The notes beneath the pieces were generated by a model. The model was not told the origin of the DNA. It worked only from the letters and a program-made list of their open reading frames with translations, and did no database searches. From the NCBI RefSeq assembly GCF_047948215.1, contig NC_134455.1, positions 345,426,997-345,490,996 on the forward strand: a stretch of DNA of 64,000 bases. The letters run 5' to 3'. Of this stretch, positions 51,401 through 58,357 are shown one piece after another (within the stretch, counting starts at the first letter, position 1; the number at the start of each line of letters is the position of its first letter). Both the position numbers and the translations under genes were made by a program. The stretch is from Lycorma delicatula. Taxonomy: Eukaryota; Arthropoda; Insecta; Hemiptera; Fulgoridae.

Positions 51401-54400
51401 TGTTTCTTATTTGGATCAAGGTTTTTCATTTAGGTTTGTTATTATTTCTCTGAGGTATTTAAATTGGGTTACTATTTTGATTTTATTATTGTTTATATTT
51501 ACGTCTTCCAATCTTGTTGGTTTTGGGGCATATTTCTATCTTTTTAAATTATATCTTGAGGCCAATTTTATTTGGAAGATTATAAAGTTCTAATATCTGC
51601 TGTGATTTAGCTTTGTTAATGTCATTTACTAGTAGTGCAAAATCGTCAGCGAAACCAATACAATTTGTTTTGATTTTTCGGCTTGTTTTTACTTTTGGGA
51701 GCATTTTTTTTTATGAATGTTTTATATATGTATATATTTTTTTTTTTATGTTTCAGCAGGATTAAAAGTGAAGTCTTTAGATAAAGATATTGATCATGAT
51801 GTAGAAGAATCTTTAGATGAGGATGTTAACAAACCAGCAAATGTTAAGGAAGAATCTTCAGTTGAAGTTTTTAATAAGATAGCTGTTGTTGAGGAAGAGT
51901 CTTTAGATAATGTTTATAATGAAATTGATATTAGTAAAATATGCTTGAATGAACATTTTGAAAATGTAAATGATGTTGAGGAATGGTCCTCATTAAATGT
52001 TTTTAGTGAGACAGATGATGTTGCAGGAAAGTCATTGACTGAAGATTACAATGAGATAGTCAATGTTAAATCATTTAATCAGTCTGTTGAAGATATTAAT
52101 TTTGTTCTTAAAACTGAAAATGAAAATAGAATATCTCATTCTGATGCTAAAGAAAGGGTATTTAAAATTTGCAAACAAATATATCCGTTACCTTTCTCAG
52201 CTATTTATTCAGTGAGGTATTAATATTTATTTATCTATTTTTTTATTAAGATAATTAATTTGCTGAACATGTTACTCTAAAAATGCTAAAATTTTAAATA
52301 AAATTTTTTTAACTTCCAAATACAGTTCAGACTGCTAAGAATTCATACTAGTGTTGAGTTTATGTTTTAAAAGGTTATTCAATATATTTTATTTTATGAT
52401 TAAGGGATAATGGTTAAAATTTAGTTCATAATATTTTATTGCAAATTAAAATTGTATTTTATTTCAGTAATGTATATTCACAGATATGAAGTTATTAATT
52501 TATTATACCAGGTGAGCAACAAGTACCAAACTGTGCTGGTTTGGTTTATTGGTGTGAAAGTATTCATACCATTGAAAATAAAATGGAAAGCAATACATCA
52601 GATGTGTTATATAATTTATACGAGAAAGAGTGGTAATTCTAGTGGTGTAATTACATTTTTCAAGATGTTTTGTGATGTGTGAACATGGCAAAGTCACTCG
52701 CTAAGAAATATTTGGTAACAATTAGTAGCACTTATTATTAAAATGGTGAAGGACTGCTAATCTAAGCATCATTTGTGGAGCTAGAATACTGTTTTCACAT
52801 CACTACTTTAATTATTGCACATTCATGTGGGTTGTTGTTTATATTATGAAATGTGTAATTCTTGCCAGTGAATAGTAGGGAACAAACCAGTTAATGTTGG
52901 AAATATAGAAGCTTAATTTATCTCTTAACTGTCATAAAACCTTTTGAAAATAATATTTGTGTTTTTTATTATATTAAAGTATTTGTATTATACTAATTAT
53001 TTAAGATATATATGTATATATATATATTTTTTTTTTCAGTTTACTTAAAAACTGTAAAAAGATTGGAGAAGGATCATTCAGTGAAGTATTTTGTATAACT
53101 CATCAATCAAAGATGGTTTCATCTGTTGTATTTAAAATAATCCCAATAGAAGGTTACTATGGTGAATCACAATTGAAGTTTTTAGAAGTACTGGGAGAAT
53201 TAAGCATTTCTGTGTATGTATTATCCATATTTTTTTTGTAAAATATCATCAAAAATAGGACGTAAGACATAAAAGTTGTTTTTATTTACTTCATTTTCAT
53301 GTTTTAAATTCATAAAATTAGTAGATGTACGAGGGCTATTTGGAAAGTTCTCACCTTGAAAAAGTAAACGCAAGACTTTTGAGAAATAAAAAAAAAATCT
53401 TAACTTAGCTTGCAATTTGATTTATTTAGATCAGTGACATTCCAGCTTTTTTAATACCCGTAGTGTAATGCAATTTGTCCAACTATGCAAAACAAGCGGT
53501 TGTCTCGACTTTAATATCATTTGAGGTGAATCATTGTCCAGTGAGTCATTTCTTTAGGTTTGGGAAGAGGAAGTAATCGCTGGGAGTCAAATCTGGTAAA
53601 TATGACTTACGTGAAACACTTTGAAGCATAAGTCATTGAGTTTTTTAGCAACAGATGTATGTACAAACACATTATTATGGTGAAAGTGCACTTTCTTTTT
53701 GACTAGATGTGGATGTTTCAATTAACAACACACAGGAATGGTTGATCTGAGATTGTACAAGATCATACTTCATTTACATTCATACATATCATCCTCATTC
53801 TTCCTCTGAAGTAATACCTTATAGTGATTCTGGAGACTAAACAGAAAAAGAAAGAAGTTAGGATGTTTACATCATTGGGAAATGCAAGCATATCAGGAGA
53901 TACATATACCTCCTTTTATCGCAGATCCTGGACATCAGTCCCTTGCTGCTGGGTTTTTCTTAATATTGGGTGGGTATTTGTTTGTTTATGGTGGTTATAT
54001 ATTTGTTTTATTTATGTACATAATTGTGAATTGCTTCTGATCCTTACTGACCAATTTGAGTTATCATTACTTGGGTTATCCTTTGGAGACTAGCAAGGTA
54101 ATTATGTCCTTCTCCTTATGCAATTTCCCTCCAGTTCGTCCACTGAAGGCCTTTTGGTGCTAATGCCTTTTGGTCTAGCAGGAATGTGCCTGATGGGACT
54201 CTAGTTATTGGAGGGTGCATTGCACTCTTCACTGGAGGGAGTCGCATGTGCTAGTGATAGGCGAAAATATAAGTTGAAGGAAGGATGGTTGGTGAATATA
54301 GGTTTTGCAGACTCACTCTCATTTCACTCTCTTTATCTTCATTGTCTTGCATCAGCTGAGTTTGTCATGGGATAGAGATGCTGCTTCTTTATCTTTGGCT

Positions 54401-57400
54401 TGACTTTAGTGTTTCAGTTGTAAATAAATACTACCATAACCTTAGAAATACCTGTGAGCCCTGAAAAGGCAACTCAGGGGAAAGTACATACCTCTTTAAT
54501 CTTCCATCAGGCAACTGTAGGGTTTCTTCTTCCATTTTCATTGCTTTCTTTCAGTGGCCTTATTATCTTTTCTAAATAGGATAAAGGATTGTAGGGGTGA
54601 CTTAAAATTTATGTAAATAGGACATTCACATTCGCAAGGGTGCAGTGATTGCCTTGTGTGCGCTGCATACAACAAGAAGCAAGAAACAGCCAACATTTAG
54701 TTTCTTCTAGACACTCATGTATCTAGGAAGGGTATGAGGAAACCGCAAGGCTGAAAAAGGTATGAATGCTATATGAAGATGGTTGATGATAAACCACAAT
54801 CTTATAATTTGGTTAATCTTACTTTTGACTAGGAGTTGTCCGTGGTGTTTTCAGTGGTATTCTGTACACTATCTAAAACAAAAGGGTGGAATCTTACCAT
54901 CTGACTGGAGTCTTCTGGTGATTTCTGTTGGTACGAGAGTTTTTTTTCAAGATCCATTTTAATTTCATCGGTCATGAAATTAAAACCACAGTGAAAATAA
55001 AAAATCTTTTATTTGTAACAAGTACTTACATAGTTACACTATTTCTCTACATAGTTACCACTCCGATTTAGACATTTGTCGTAGTGTGGTACCAACTTTC
55101 CAATACCCTCGTCATAGAACAGAGCCGCCTGTGTTTACAGCCATGTTTCTACACTGGTTAGCAGCTCGATGTCTATGCCAAAATGTTGTCTTCCTAGCCA
55201 ACGTTTCATCTGAGCAAAGAGGTGAAAATCAGTTGGAACCAAGTCCTGGCTGTATGGTAGGTGATCAAACACTTCCCAACGAAAACGCTGCAGGAGCTTC
55301 TTTGTTACAGCTGCAGTGTGTGGCCAAGCATTATCATGGGGAAAGACAATGCCTGATGACAACATTCCTCTCCGCTTATTCTGAATAGCCCTTCGTAGAT
55401 GTTGAAGAGTCACGCAGTATGAGGCTGCAGTGATGGTCGTGCCATGTTCCATGAATTCCATCAAGAGAACTCCATTCCAGCCCCAGAACACAGTAGCCAT
55501 ACACTTTCTGTTGGAGAAGGTTTGCTTGAACTTCTTTGGCTTACTGGGAGAATGACAATGCATCCACCATTTGGATTGTTCTTTTGTTTCTTCAGTTTCG
55601 AAATGGACCCATGTCTCGTCCCCTGTGACAATTTTGTTCAAAAAATCTTCACCTTCATTGTGGTAGCGCTGGTGAAACGTTAGGGAGGCGTCCATTCTCA
55701 CTGTTTTGTGATGGTCGGACAGCATCTTGGGAACCCATCTTGCACACAGTTTGTGGTACTGAAGTCTCTCACTCACAATGGTGTAGAGAACTGCCCTTGA
55801 AATTTCAGGAAACGAATCACTCAATACAGAAATTGTGAACTGACAATTTTCTTTAATTGCCTCATCCACTCGCTCAACAAGATCATCGGTTGACACTCGC
55901 TTCCTTTCCTGACTGCCTGCATCATGAACATCTGTACGTCCTGCTTTAAAGTTCCTGCACCATTGTCGCACTTTGCTGTCACTCATTGAAGTTTCACCAT
56001 ACACAATACTTATTCATCGATGAATTTCAGCTACATTACACCCCTCAGCCTGAAGAAATCGAATTACCGCACGCACTTCACACTTGGCGGGAGATGCTAT
56101 TGTTGTAGACATGTTTACATGCTAGCTTCATGTTCAGAACTAAATGAAGTGACGTGGCGTGATTGAAGGCCATACTAGAGACACAACACATATGCACAAA
56201 GGTTCATCTGATTTTTGTGCAGGTTTTTATTTCGTGACTGATCGGACCTTGAAAAAAATAACCCTCGTATTATGCCTTTGCATCATCCAAAAAAAAAGAG
56301 GGGGGACAGAACACCTGATGGAGAGACTCCTGGCCTGATGTGGTTTATCCAATTTTGTTGTAGCCTTGCCAATCATGGTGGTTCATCAAGGATAATGTGA
56401 GGTCTTTTTCTTACTCCTTGTGGAGTAGGATCCTCTTGGCAGATGTCTTTGAGATGCAGGTGCTTGGAAATGGCAGCCCTCGCAGAGTCTATGTGCCCAT
56501 GCCTTACGGACTTCCGATAGAGTCTATACTAGCATTGTAGTGTAATGAAGCGTTTCTGATGAACTGTCGTGCTCCAAATATCATCCTTAACATGAAGTTT
56601 TGGATAACTTCAAACTTTTTTATTGTAAGTGTACCAGGTTAATTTTTGAGCTTTAGCTAGTTTGTTTCTTATCTCTTCATTTAGGTTGTTTTTTATTATT
56701 TCTGTGAGGTATTTAAATTGGGTTACTATTTTGATTTTATTATTGTTTATGTTCACTTCTTTTAATTGTGTTGGTTTTTGGGGCATAATATCTATATTTT
56801 CAAATGATATTTTGAGGCCAATTTTAAATGGAACATTATGAAGTTCTAATATCTGTGATTTAGCTTTGTTGATGTCATATGCTAGTAGTGCAGTGAAGGT
56901 AAGCCATTTATTCAGGATCACTCCCAGGTACTTCACGCTTGTTGGAAAGGGAATTTTCCCCCTGATATTTTCAGTTGCCTGGCCAGAGCATGCTGCTTGT
57001 ATGTGAACAATATGGCTATGGATTTCTCTCCACTGACTCTGATTCTCCTTCTGCTACTGTTGGAGTCACTCTACCATGTATTTCATGTTTTGGTACTAGT
57101 AATAAAATGTTATATCATTGGCATAGATGGGAACATTGACCCCTTCCAAGCGCATGGCATATTTGTTTCTGCTGTGTACAGAAGGTGTGAAAGCATTGCC
57201 CCTTGAGGGACTCTGGTGGCTATTGGTTGGGTGGAGGATACCAATCCACCTGTGCATACAGCAAATTGCCTCCCAGCAGGTATGACTTCAGCAATTTGAC
57301 ATGACAAATGGGAACTGTCATCTGAGCTAGCTTATATAGTAGGCAGTCATGGCAAACTTTGGCAAAGGCCTTGGCTACATCCAGAAAAACAGCTGAGGTA

Positions 57401-58357
57401 TGTTCTGGTATGCGTAGTCTGATCCCATCTATTCTTGGGATTTTATCAGTGTTTGTGGCCTTAATAGCTGCAGTTACCCCTCCAAAACAGGCTGTGTCTC
57501 CGATGAGGAGACACAGTCTATTTTGCAGGGAGTATGCTGGACCCATTTGTTGGGGTTAAACCTGTTAAAGCAAAGAATTTTATAACAGCTCAAACTTTTT
57601 GAACAGCTCTTGTATAATAAACACACCAGCATGCTCTTCTTCGGTAATGACTATTAATGTATTATAGTTAAAAAATAGCTTTACCATCCTGTTTGTTATT
57701 TATTATTCTCATTGCATAGCTGATTGGTAAGCTGTGATGATGGATATTGATGACTACAGTTTAGCAAACAGAAGTATTTTTAATCAACTGAAAAAATTAT
57801 TCTACTTAGAGATAAATAAAATTAAAAAAATAAATTAGCTGAACAAAGTGGATATTTCATCTTATTAACTGTGAAGATTGACTAATAACTGTAAGAGATT
57901 GGTAGAAATCTATTACTATAGACTTATTTTTACATGATAAAAGCATCCCGGTTGTATTAGACATTTGTCACACGTTGTAAAACTCATTACTGTAAAAGAA
58001 AACAGATTGATAATTGTTGTTGACTGATGATAAAAGAAATCCATCTATTGTCATGATCAGTTGTCTTGATCAATTTCTGACTGAGTATGCAGCTAAATTA
58101 TATGTAATTTATGGTTCATGAATATTTTTAATTTTGCTTCTGCAGTGTTTTACTGAGAAATTTTTTATACTTGCAACTATTTGTTATTTTCTTCTAATGT
58201 ATGTTTAGTACTTTTTACAGATGTCTTAGTCAGCTGAGAGATAAGAAGAGTAATTATTTTACCGATACATTTAGTAATGTTACAAAAGTTACAGTTTTAC
58301 AAGGTAGATATCCACTTGTCCTTGTTCATCGATGGCACGAGTATTCTGAAAAAATTG
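26587..58357 (+). CDS. Haspin: Haspin (histone H3 Thr3) protein kinase, 5' part, 9 exons
   Basis: Haspin phosphorylates histone H3 Thr3 in mitosis and so recruits the chromosomal passenger complex to centromeres. Nine exons with GT-AG junctions join in frame: 26587-26744, 30146-30246, 31372-31500, 34817-34990, 39993-40181, 44222-44422, 51757-52216, 53040-53213, 58221-58357 (1723 nt, 574 codons). Residues 1 to about 470 are a low-complexity, Ser/Lys/Asp-rich N-terminal region, as usual in haspins. The kinase begins near 475: glycine loop IGEGSFSEVF, beta-3 lysine (about 503) in VVFKIIPIEG, a candidate alpha-C glutamate (about 524) in LEVLGELSIS, then QGRYP..L...W.EY, a haspin signature. The catalytic loop, the DYT motif that replaces DFG, and the C-lobe are absent; no exon for them is visible to 64000. 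Introns reach 7.3 kb and hold most transposons of the window. Coding may extend upstream of the ATG, since exon 1 is open back to its acceptor. Confidence 0.9.
26975..29265 (-). mobile_element. R1-like non-LTR retrotransposon, 5'-truncated and decayed
   Basis: The minus-strand protein order is correct for a non-LTR ORF2. A linker of THNEYVHAIKEAKLDK type lies at 29100-29190. Reverse transcriptase blocks follow: LPVIGKLLERLVVEWLW and QYGFMKG near 28510-28600, FIDIEAAF (first catalytic Asp) near 28420-28440. Then come LRSAQHRALIICTGVFKTTS at 28080-28170 and a C-terminal Cys/His motif (C.CGK..SNEHMMFDCP) near 27600-27650. Stops and frameshifts are frequent and the endonuclease part is absent. 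An 18-base C run (27578-27595) interrupts the region after the Cys motif. It fills most of haspin intron 1, antisense to the gene. Confidence 0.85.
29500..29998 (+). pseudogene. mariner transposase C-terminal part, decayed
   Basis: Reads KVKTCLSAGKVLATIFFDSRG, VVLIDFLHE, then after frameshifts KCADDAGDYIEK just before 29994. The CLSAGKV.ATIFWD block also occurs in the copy at 60.5-61.5 kb, so both belong to one lineage. Confidence 0.78.
30146..30246 (+). CDS. Haspin: Haspin coding exon 2
   Basis: 101 nt between acceptor TTTATTTCAG and donor AGA|GTAAGC. The first G completes Glu, then VSKEAEKNVFVGSNES follows. One base is left over (phase 1). The fit of phases on both sides supports it; the sequence itself is low complexity. 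Confidence 0.78.
30250..31370. other. Haspin intron 2, no gene recognised
   Basis: AT-rich. The part at 30710-30885 ends in AGGACACCCTATA-like sequence and is probably an old element end, but I cannot pair it with another copy. Confidence 0.35.
31372..31500 (+). CDS. Haspin: Haspin coding exon 3
   Basis: 129 nt, phase 1 to phase 1, after acceptor CTTTCTGAAG and before donor GTATGT. Encodes a strongly basic stretch (RFYTSKKQKYARSKKSKR, then SIGQWKTLAKKK), plausible as a nuclear localisation or chromatin-binding region. Confidence 0.83.
31550..32520 (+). mobile_element. Helitron-like remnant (N-terminal region)
   Basis: The stretch begins TATATAAGAAATC...AAATAAAAGTCATTGTATGTTTC, with ACCACAGGACCGATTTCAGTCAAAC, a leader type common in insect Helitron-like elements. 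At 32119 a frame starts MPKRKFKSIIQI. It is followed by degenerate repeats of ESEDQRECLQAKRI kind (32335-32380), as in the N-terminus of Helitron proteins. The Rep and helicase domains are missing. Confidence 0.55.
33125..33580 (+). repeat. Noncoding element tail
   Basis: Contains TTGGTTGAAATCGGTCCAGT, AGTTATGGAGAT and ACACACATACATACG. I recognise these as typical of noncoding ends of insect mobile elements. The two overlapping open frames on opposite strands are chance. Confidence 0.4.
33890..34640 (+). pseudogene. mariner transposase, 5'-truncated
   Basis: A 156-codon open frame (33870-34340) shows DLGYWKLCACWVPKMLTDNH and NEEEEFLKSIVTGDETLIQYD, the first catalytic Asp in VTGDET. Then come KKFKQTLSNRKALGSVFWDRKG and, after frameshifts, VLIHDNAQPYCAKT (second Asp) and LPYSPDLAPSDFH (third). 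It lacks the N-terminal DNA-binding domain. Confidence 0.87.
34817..34990 (+). CDS. Haspin: Haspin coding exon 4
   Basis: 174 nt, phase 1 to phase 1, acceptor CTTACAATCAG, donor GTAACT. Ser-rich (GASSSSSYSPFF), ending with the basic motif SKITIRRLKN. A similar motif closes exon 6. Confidence 0.83.
34991..36695. other. Haspin intron 4 (left part), no gene recognised
   Basis: AT-rich. The open frames at 35205-35432 (minus) and 36049-36324 (plus) have no recognisable family and no supporting context. Confidence 0.4.
36700..36985 (-). repeat. tRNA-derived SINE, copy 1
   Basis: On the minus strand, from 36985, the sequence has a Pol III A box TGGTCTAGTGG and a B box TGTTCAAATCC about 50 bases later. 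A tRNA-unrelated body follows: CATGGATACCGGTGTTCTTT, GGTTGGGTTTCAA, ACACATCTCAGAAATGG, TCATCCTCATTCATCCTCTG, GACTAAACAGGAAAAA. The body recurs at 53709-53860. It is not a functional tRNA gene. Confidence 0.85.
37430..37600 (+). repeat. Dispersed repeat family B, copy 1
   Basis: Similar to 39640-39850: both carry CTCA(A/T)ACT.AAAA.AGAT.ATTTTGA, ATAGGAGC.TT..CTAAAT and TGAAAAGTTATTTAA in the same order. Noncoding. Confidence 0.55.
38034..38899 (+). mobile_element. mariner element with both TIRs, internally deleted
   Basis: Terminal inverted repeats: left T.TGAAAAGTTTCCGAACTAAA after TA at 38032-38033; right, its complement with one change, before TA at 38900-38901. A plus-strand frame begins MEQRTITFCVRLQKSFVETY (38229) and continues AFGDEATSRSTTYTWWKQFK, the N-terminal domain. 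After a deletion comes WTLLDDNASAHMATV (second catalytic Asp), HLLYPPYSPDLAPAEYFL-type text across a frameshift, and GFFDNIPAIQRACTE. The first catalytic Asp region is missing, so it could at most be mobilised in trans. Confidence 0.88.
39640..39850 (+). repeat. Dispersed repeat family B, copy 2
   Basis: Counterpart of 37430-37600. Contains a 12-base G run at 39713-39724. Confidence 0.55.
39993..40181 (+). CDS. Haspin: Haspin coding exon 5
   Basis: 189 nt, phase 1 to phase 1, acceptor TTGTTAATACAG, donor GTAATT. Encodes acidic and Ser/Asn-rich sequence around SPFKGWQTIFKKEDD. The open frame runs past the donor to 40294, but the downstream residues are hydrophobic intron translation. Confidence 0.8.
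40481..42810. mobile_element. 2.3 kb DNA element with ~365-bp terminal inverted repeats
   Basis: 40481-40845 and 42431-42810 are reverse complements. Shared blocks include GTAGGACCC..TAAAAAAGT, GCTCTTGGAATGGGCTTTCA-type sequence, TGATATATCACTT and ATCCAAAAGTGTATTTTT. The ends begin TCATT.CAT.TCAAATCAAC. Between them, on the minus strand, is a decayed ORF region (41937 down to about 40860). It reads MKPSTSTASSKMCC, QGYKICDTCRKQLKES, EKVTDLYERE and ELRPKYRVLADASGTHSVCV, with many stops. I have seen the last two motifs in repeated uncharacterised proteins of invertebrate genomes, but cannot name the superfamily. It lies in haspin intron 5. Confidence 0.82.
43450..44000 (+). pseudogene. Degenerate mariner transposase
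   Basis: Reads TDETLLVYYFTPASKRA (first Asp block), then QDNVRSHMAAHTM-like text (second Asp), SDFHMFKLLKEAVGSKRF (third block) and a C-terminal V..KVAPVYxKGGRLC tail. The N-terminal domain was not found. It lies in haspin intron 5, shortly upstream of exon 6. Confidence 0.75.
44222..44422 (+). CDS. Haspin: Haspin coding exon 6
   Basis: 201 nt, phase 1 to phase 1, acceptor TTATTTTTAG, donor GTGGGA. Lys/Glu-rich, with FSGITFRRPKLNHPSSD near the end. GITFRR resembles KITIRR of exon 4. Reading it is independent of any long ORF call; it is supported by phase and composition. Confidence 0.8.
45450..45483. repeat. (AC)n microsatellite
   Basis: About 17 uninterrupted AC units immediately before a mariner fragment. 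Confidence 0.95.
45494..45780 (+). pseudogene. mariner transposase middle fragment
   Basis: Reads EFLQHYENEGDDLFDYIVTRDEIWISYF (first Asp block, VTGDE changed to VTRDE), then KKFKQECLVKKLVLSITFF and FWDKKGVLLIEFSDHGTTV, with frameshifts. It stops abruptly at about 45780, where R1-like sequence begins. Confidence 0.8.
45790..46190 (+). pseudogene. R1-like retrotransposon ORF2, C-terminal end
   Basis: Reads TELSDGCNTWYF-PDVRSMQ, SPNRHIT, FLSGHGAFQHRLARCGL and CPECRAIDDMHYVLYVCPRYEAE. This is the Cys-Cys-His-Cys domain that closes R1-clade ORF2 proteins. It has lost everything upstream. The following 46190-46980 has no ORF and may be its 3' UTR. Confidence 0.85.
46983..47390 (+). pseudogene. 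mariner transposase C-terminal fragment
   Basis: Reads LKNLRRAIKRSDGECYLMV with LHDNPGHKW-type text across a frameshift (second Asp), then SDYYFFLHFK (third) and FDSDDELKISVS ... CxNNK. Starts and ends inside the transposase; no terminal repeats found. Confidence 0.75.
48270..48976. repeat. Foldback element with ~165-bp inverted repeats
   Basis: 48270-48432 and 48805-48976 are reverse complements. Shared stretches include GAACTGATTCAGGA, GTTCATATC.ACATAA, TTTGTTTTCCTTCTGGA and CCATTTTGTGATTTTCAACA. The outer ends read GGAGTGTTC, next to TA. The centre is AT-rich without an intact ORF. It is probably a nonautonomous DNA transposon in haspin intron 6. Confidence 0.85.
49140..49560 (-). pseudogene. 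mariner transposase fragment (same lineage as 22.8 kb copy)
   Basis: Minus-strand reading IAKDMLECDNGKT, then CNESWVYS.NPETKAQS and a damaged VVHHEYTRN-like stretch. The ESWVY.Y..ETKAQS form is shared with the 22826-24090 copy rather than with the VTGDETWV copies. Confidence 0.65.
49570..50690. other. Haspin intron 6, no gene recognised
   Basis: AT-rich. A 108-codon open frame (50271-50597) and a 64-codon one (50052-50246) show hydrophobic, low-complexity translations with no family motif. I do not regard them as genes. Confidence 0.4.
50690..51705 (-). pseudogene. Non-LTR retrotransposon ORF2 fragment with FADD box
   Basis: Minus-strand reading from about 51670: IGFADDFALLVNDINKAKSQ has the reverse-transcriptase FADD box. 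Then come LPNKIGLKI, a KKYLSINAKI-like block, KSEANYAAETL, and ELKPITDTMR-RRLGFFEHIV with LRLLQRLIQ in the C-terminal part. Frameshifts separate the blocks. It ends 50 bp before haspin exon 7. The 51340-51670 part closely matches 56618-56898. Confidence 0.82.
51757..52216 (+). CDS. Haspin: Haspin coding exon 7 (acidic, large)
   Basis: 460 nt, the longest exon. The acceptor region is TTTCAG-CAG, so the exon may start at 51757 or, with the second AG, at 51760. Both keep frame and differ by one Ala. It encodes about 152 acidic residues with a loose internal repeat (VEESLDED, VKEESS, VEEESLD, VAGKSLTED), then ICKQIYPLPFSAIYSV just before the kinase domain. Donor GTATTA. Confidence 0.88.
52217..53039. 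other. Haspin intron 7, no gene recognised
   Basis: Short AT-rich intron ending in a TA-rich and T-rich tract before the exon 8 acceptor. The opposed open frames at 52452-52697 are chance. Confidence 0.5.
53040..53213 (+). CDS. Haspin: Haspin coding exon 8 (kinase glycine loop and beta-3 Lys)
   Basis: 174 nt after a long T-rich tract ending TTTCAG. Encodes SLLKNCKKIGEGSFSEVF, then VVFKIIPIEG and GES.LKFLEVLGELSIS. These are the G-loop, the ATP-anchoring lysine and helix C of haspin. The donor GT|GTATGT leaves two bases that join A of exon 9 to give Val. Confidence 0.94.
53338..53705 (-). pseudogene. mariner 3' end fragment with TIR
   Basis: The left end reads TACGAGGGCTATTTGGAAAG (a mariner TIR type). 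Minus-strand coding toward it shows KVHFHHNNVFVHTSVAKKLND (second Asp changed to Asn), YLPDLTPSDYFLFPNLKK-type text across a frameshift, and a C-terminus near the TIR. It is cut off at about 53705, where a SINE body begins. Confidence 0.78.
53709..53860 (+). repeat. tRNA-derived SINE family, copy 2 (body only)
   Basis: Matches the body of the SINE at 36700-36985: GTTTCAATTAAC, ACACACAGGAATGGTTGATC, CTTCATTTACATTCATAC, ATCATCCTCATTC and GGAGACTAAACAGAAAAAG. The tRNA head is missing. Confidence 0.78.
53865..54930. other. Haspin intron 8, unclassified GC-richer sequence
   Basis: Less AT-biased than its surroundings, with phrases such as TTGGAGGGTGCATTGCACTC and CCTGTGAGCCCTGAAAAGGC. This suggests an old retroelement or repeat, but no protein motif could be read. 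The 89-codon frame at 53824-54093 is not convincing. Confidence 0.35.
54932..56269 (-). mobile_element. Nearly intact mariner element
   Basis: 1.34 kb with both ends present: TACGAG(A/G)GTT.TTTTTTCAAG at 54932 and, inverted, at 56269, adjoining TA. The transposase frame is 56112 down to 55039 (357 codons plus stop), without any frameshift. It is broken only by TGA at codon 33 (56014-56016) and TAA near the end (55135-55137). The N-terminal helix-turn-helix reads CEVRAVIRFLQAEGCN..EIH and ends at WCRNFKAGRTDVHD. Catalytic blocks are IVTGDETWVHFE, VFPHDNAWPHTA and LPYSQDLVPTDFH, a D,D34D triad spacing as in mariner. The C-terminus is KCLNRSGNYVEK. It is the youngest-looking element here. Confidence 0.93.
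56285..57560 (-). pseudogene. Jockey-like non-LTR reverse transcriptase fragment
   Basis: Minus-strand blocks in order from 57546: SAVFLDVAKAFAKVCHDCLLYKL (first RT Asp; W to C change in the motif), VPICHVKLLKSYLL, ATRVPQGAMLSHLLYTAETN with P, MKYLGVILNKWLTF near 56935, and, beyond an insertion, FMLRMIFGARQFIRNASLHYN near 56530-56610. This is the Jockey-clade order. The Y.DD region is damaged. It abuts the intact mariner at 56269. Confidence 0.83.
56618..56898 (-). repeat. FADD-family retrotransposon piece inside the Jockey element
   Basis: Closely similar to 51340-51670 (GAGGTATTTAAATTGGGTTA, TATTTTGATTTTATTATTG, GAAGTTCTAATATCTG). It reads DINKAKSQILELHN and FKIGLKISFE. The surrounding frames read Jockey protein on both sides, so this segment was inserted. 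It happens to be in frame with the Jockey segment before it. Confidence 0.8.
57565..58200. other. Haspin intron 8, right end
   Basis: AT-rich, no ORF; ends in the acceptor region of exon 9. Confidence 0.4.
58221..58357 (+). CDS. Haspin: Haspin coding exon 9
   Basis: 137 nt after acceptor CTTTTTACAG, before donor GTAATT. Encodes LSQLRD, then VTVLQGRYPLVLVHRWHEY, the haspin-specific N-lobe segment. One base is left over for the next exon, which is outside the window or not recognisable. Confidence 0.92.

Noticed and set aside
51717..51756. ATG at 51717 as the start of a separate 168-residue protein
   Set aside because: The first codons are translation of the T-rich acceptor tract. The real exon begins at 51757 or 51760 and continues haspin in phase.
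55086..55388. Plus-strand 100-codon frame (and 55444-55683)
   Set aside because: Antisense shadows of the nearly intact mariner transposase.
56610..56936. 108-codon minus frame as a single novel protein
   Set aside because: It is a chance in-frame junction of Jockey reverse transcriptase with a FADD-family retroelement piece.
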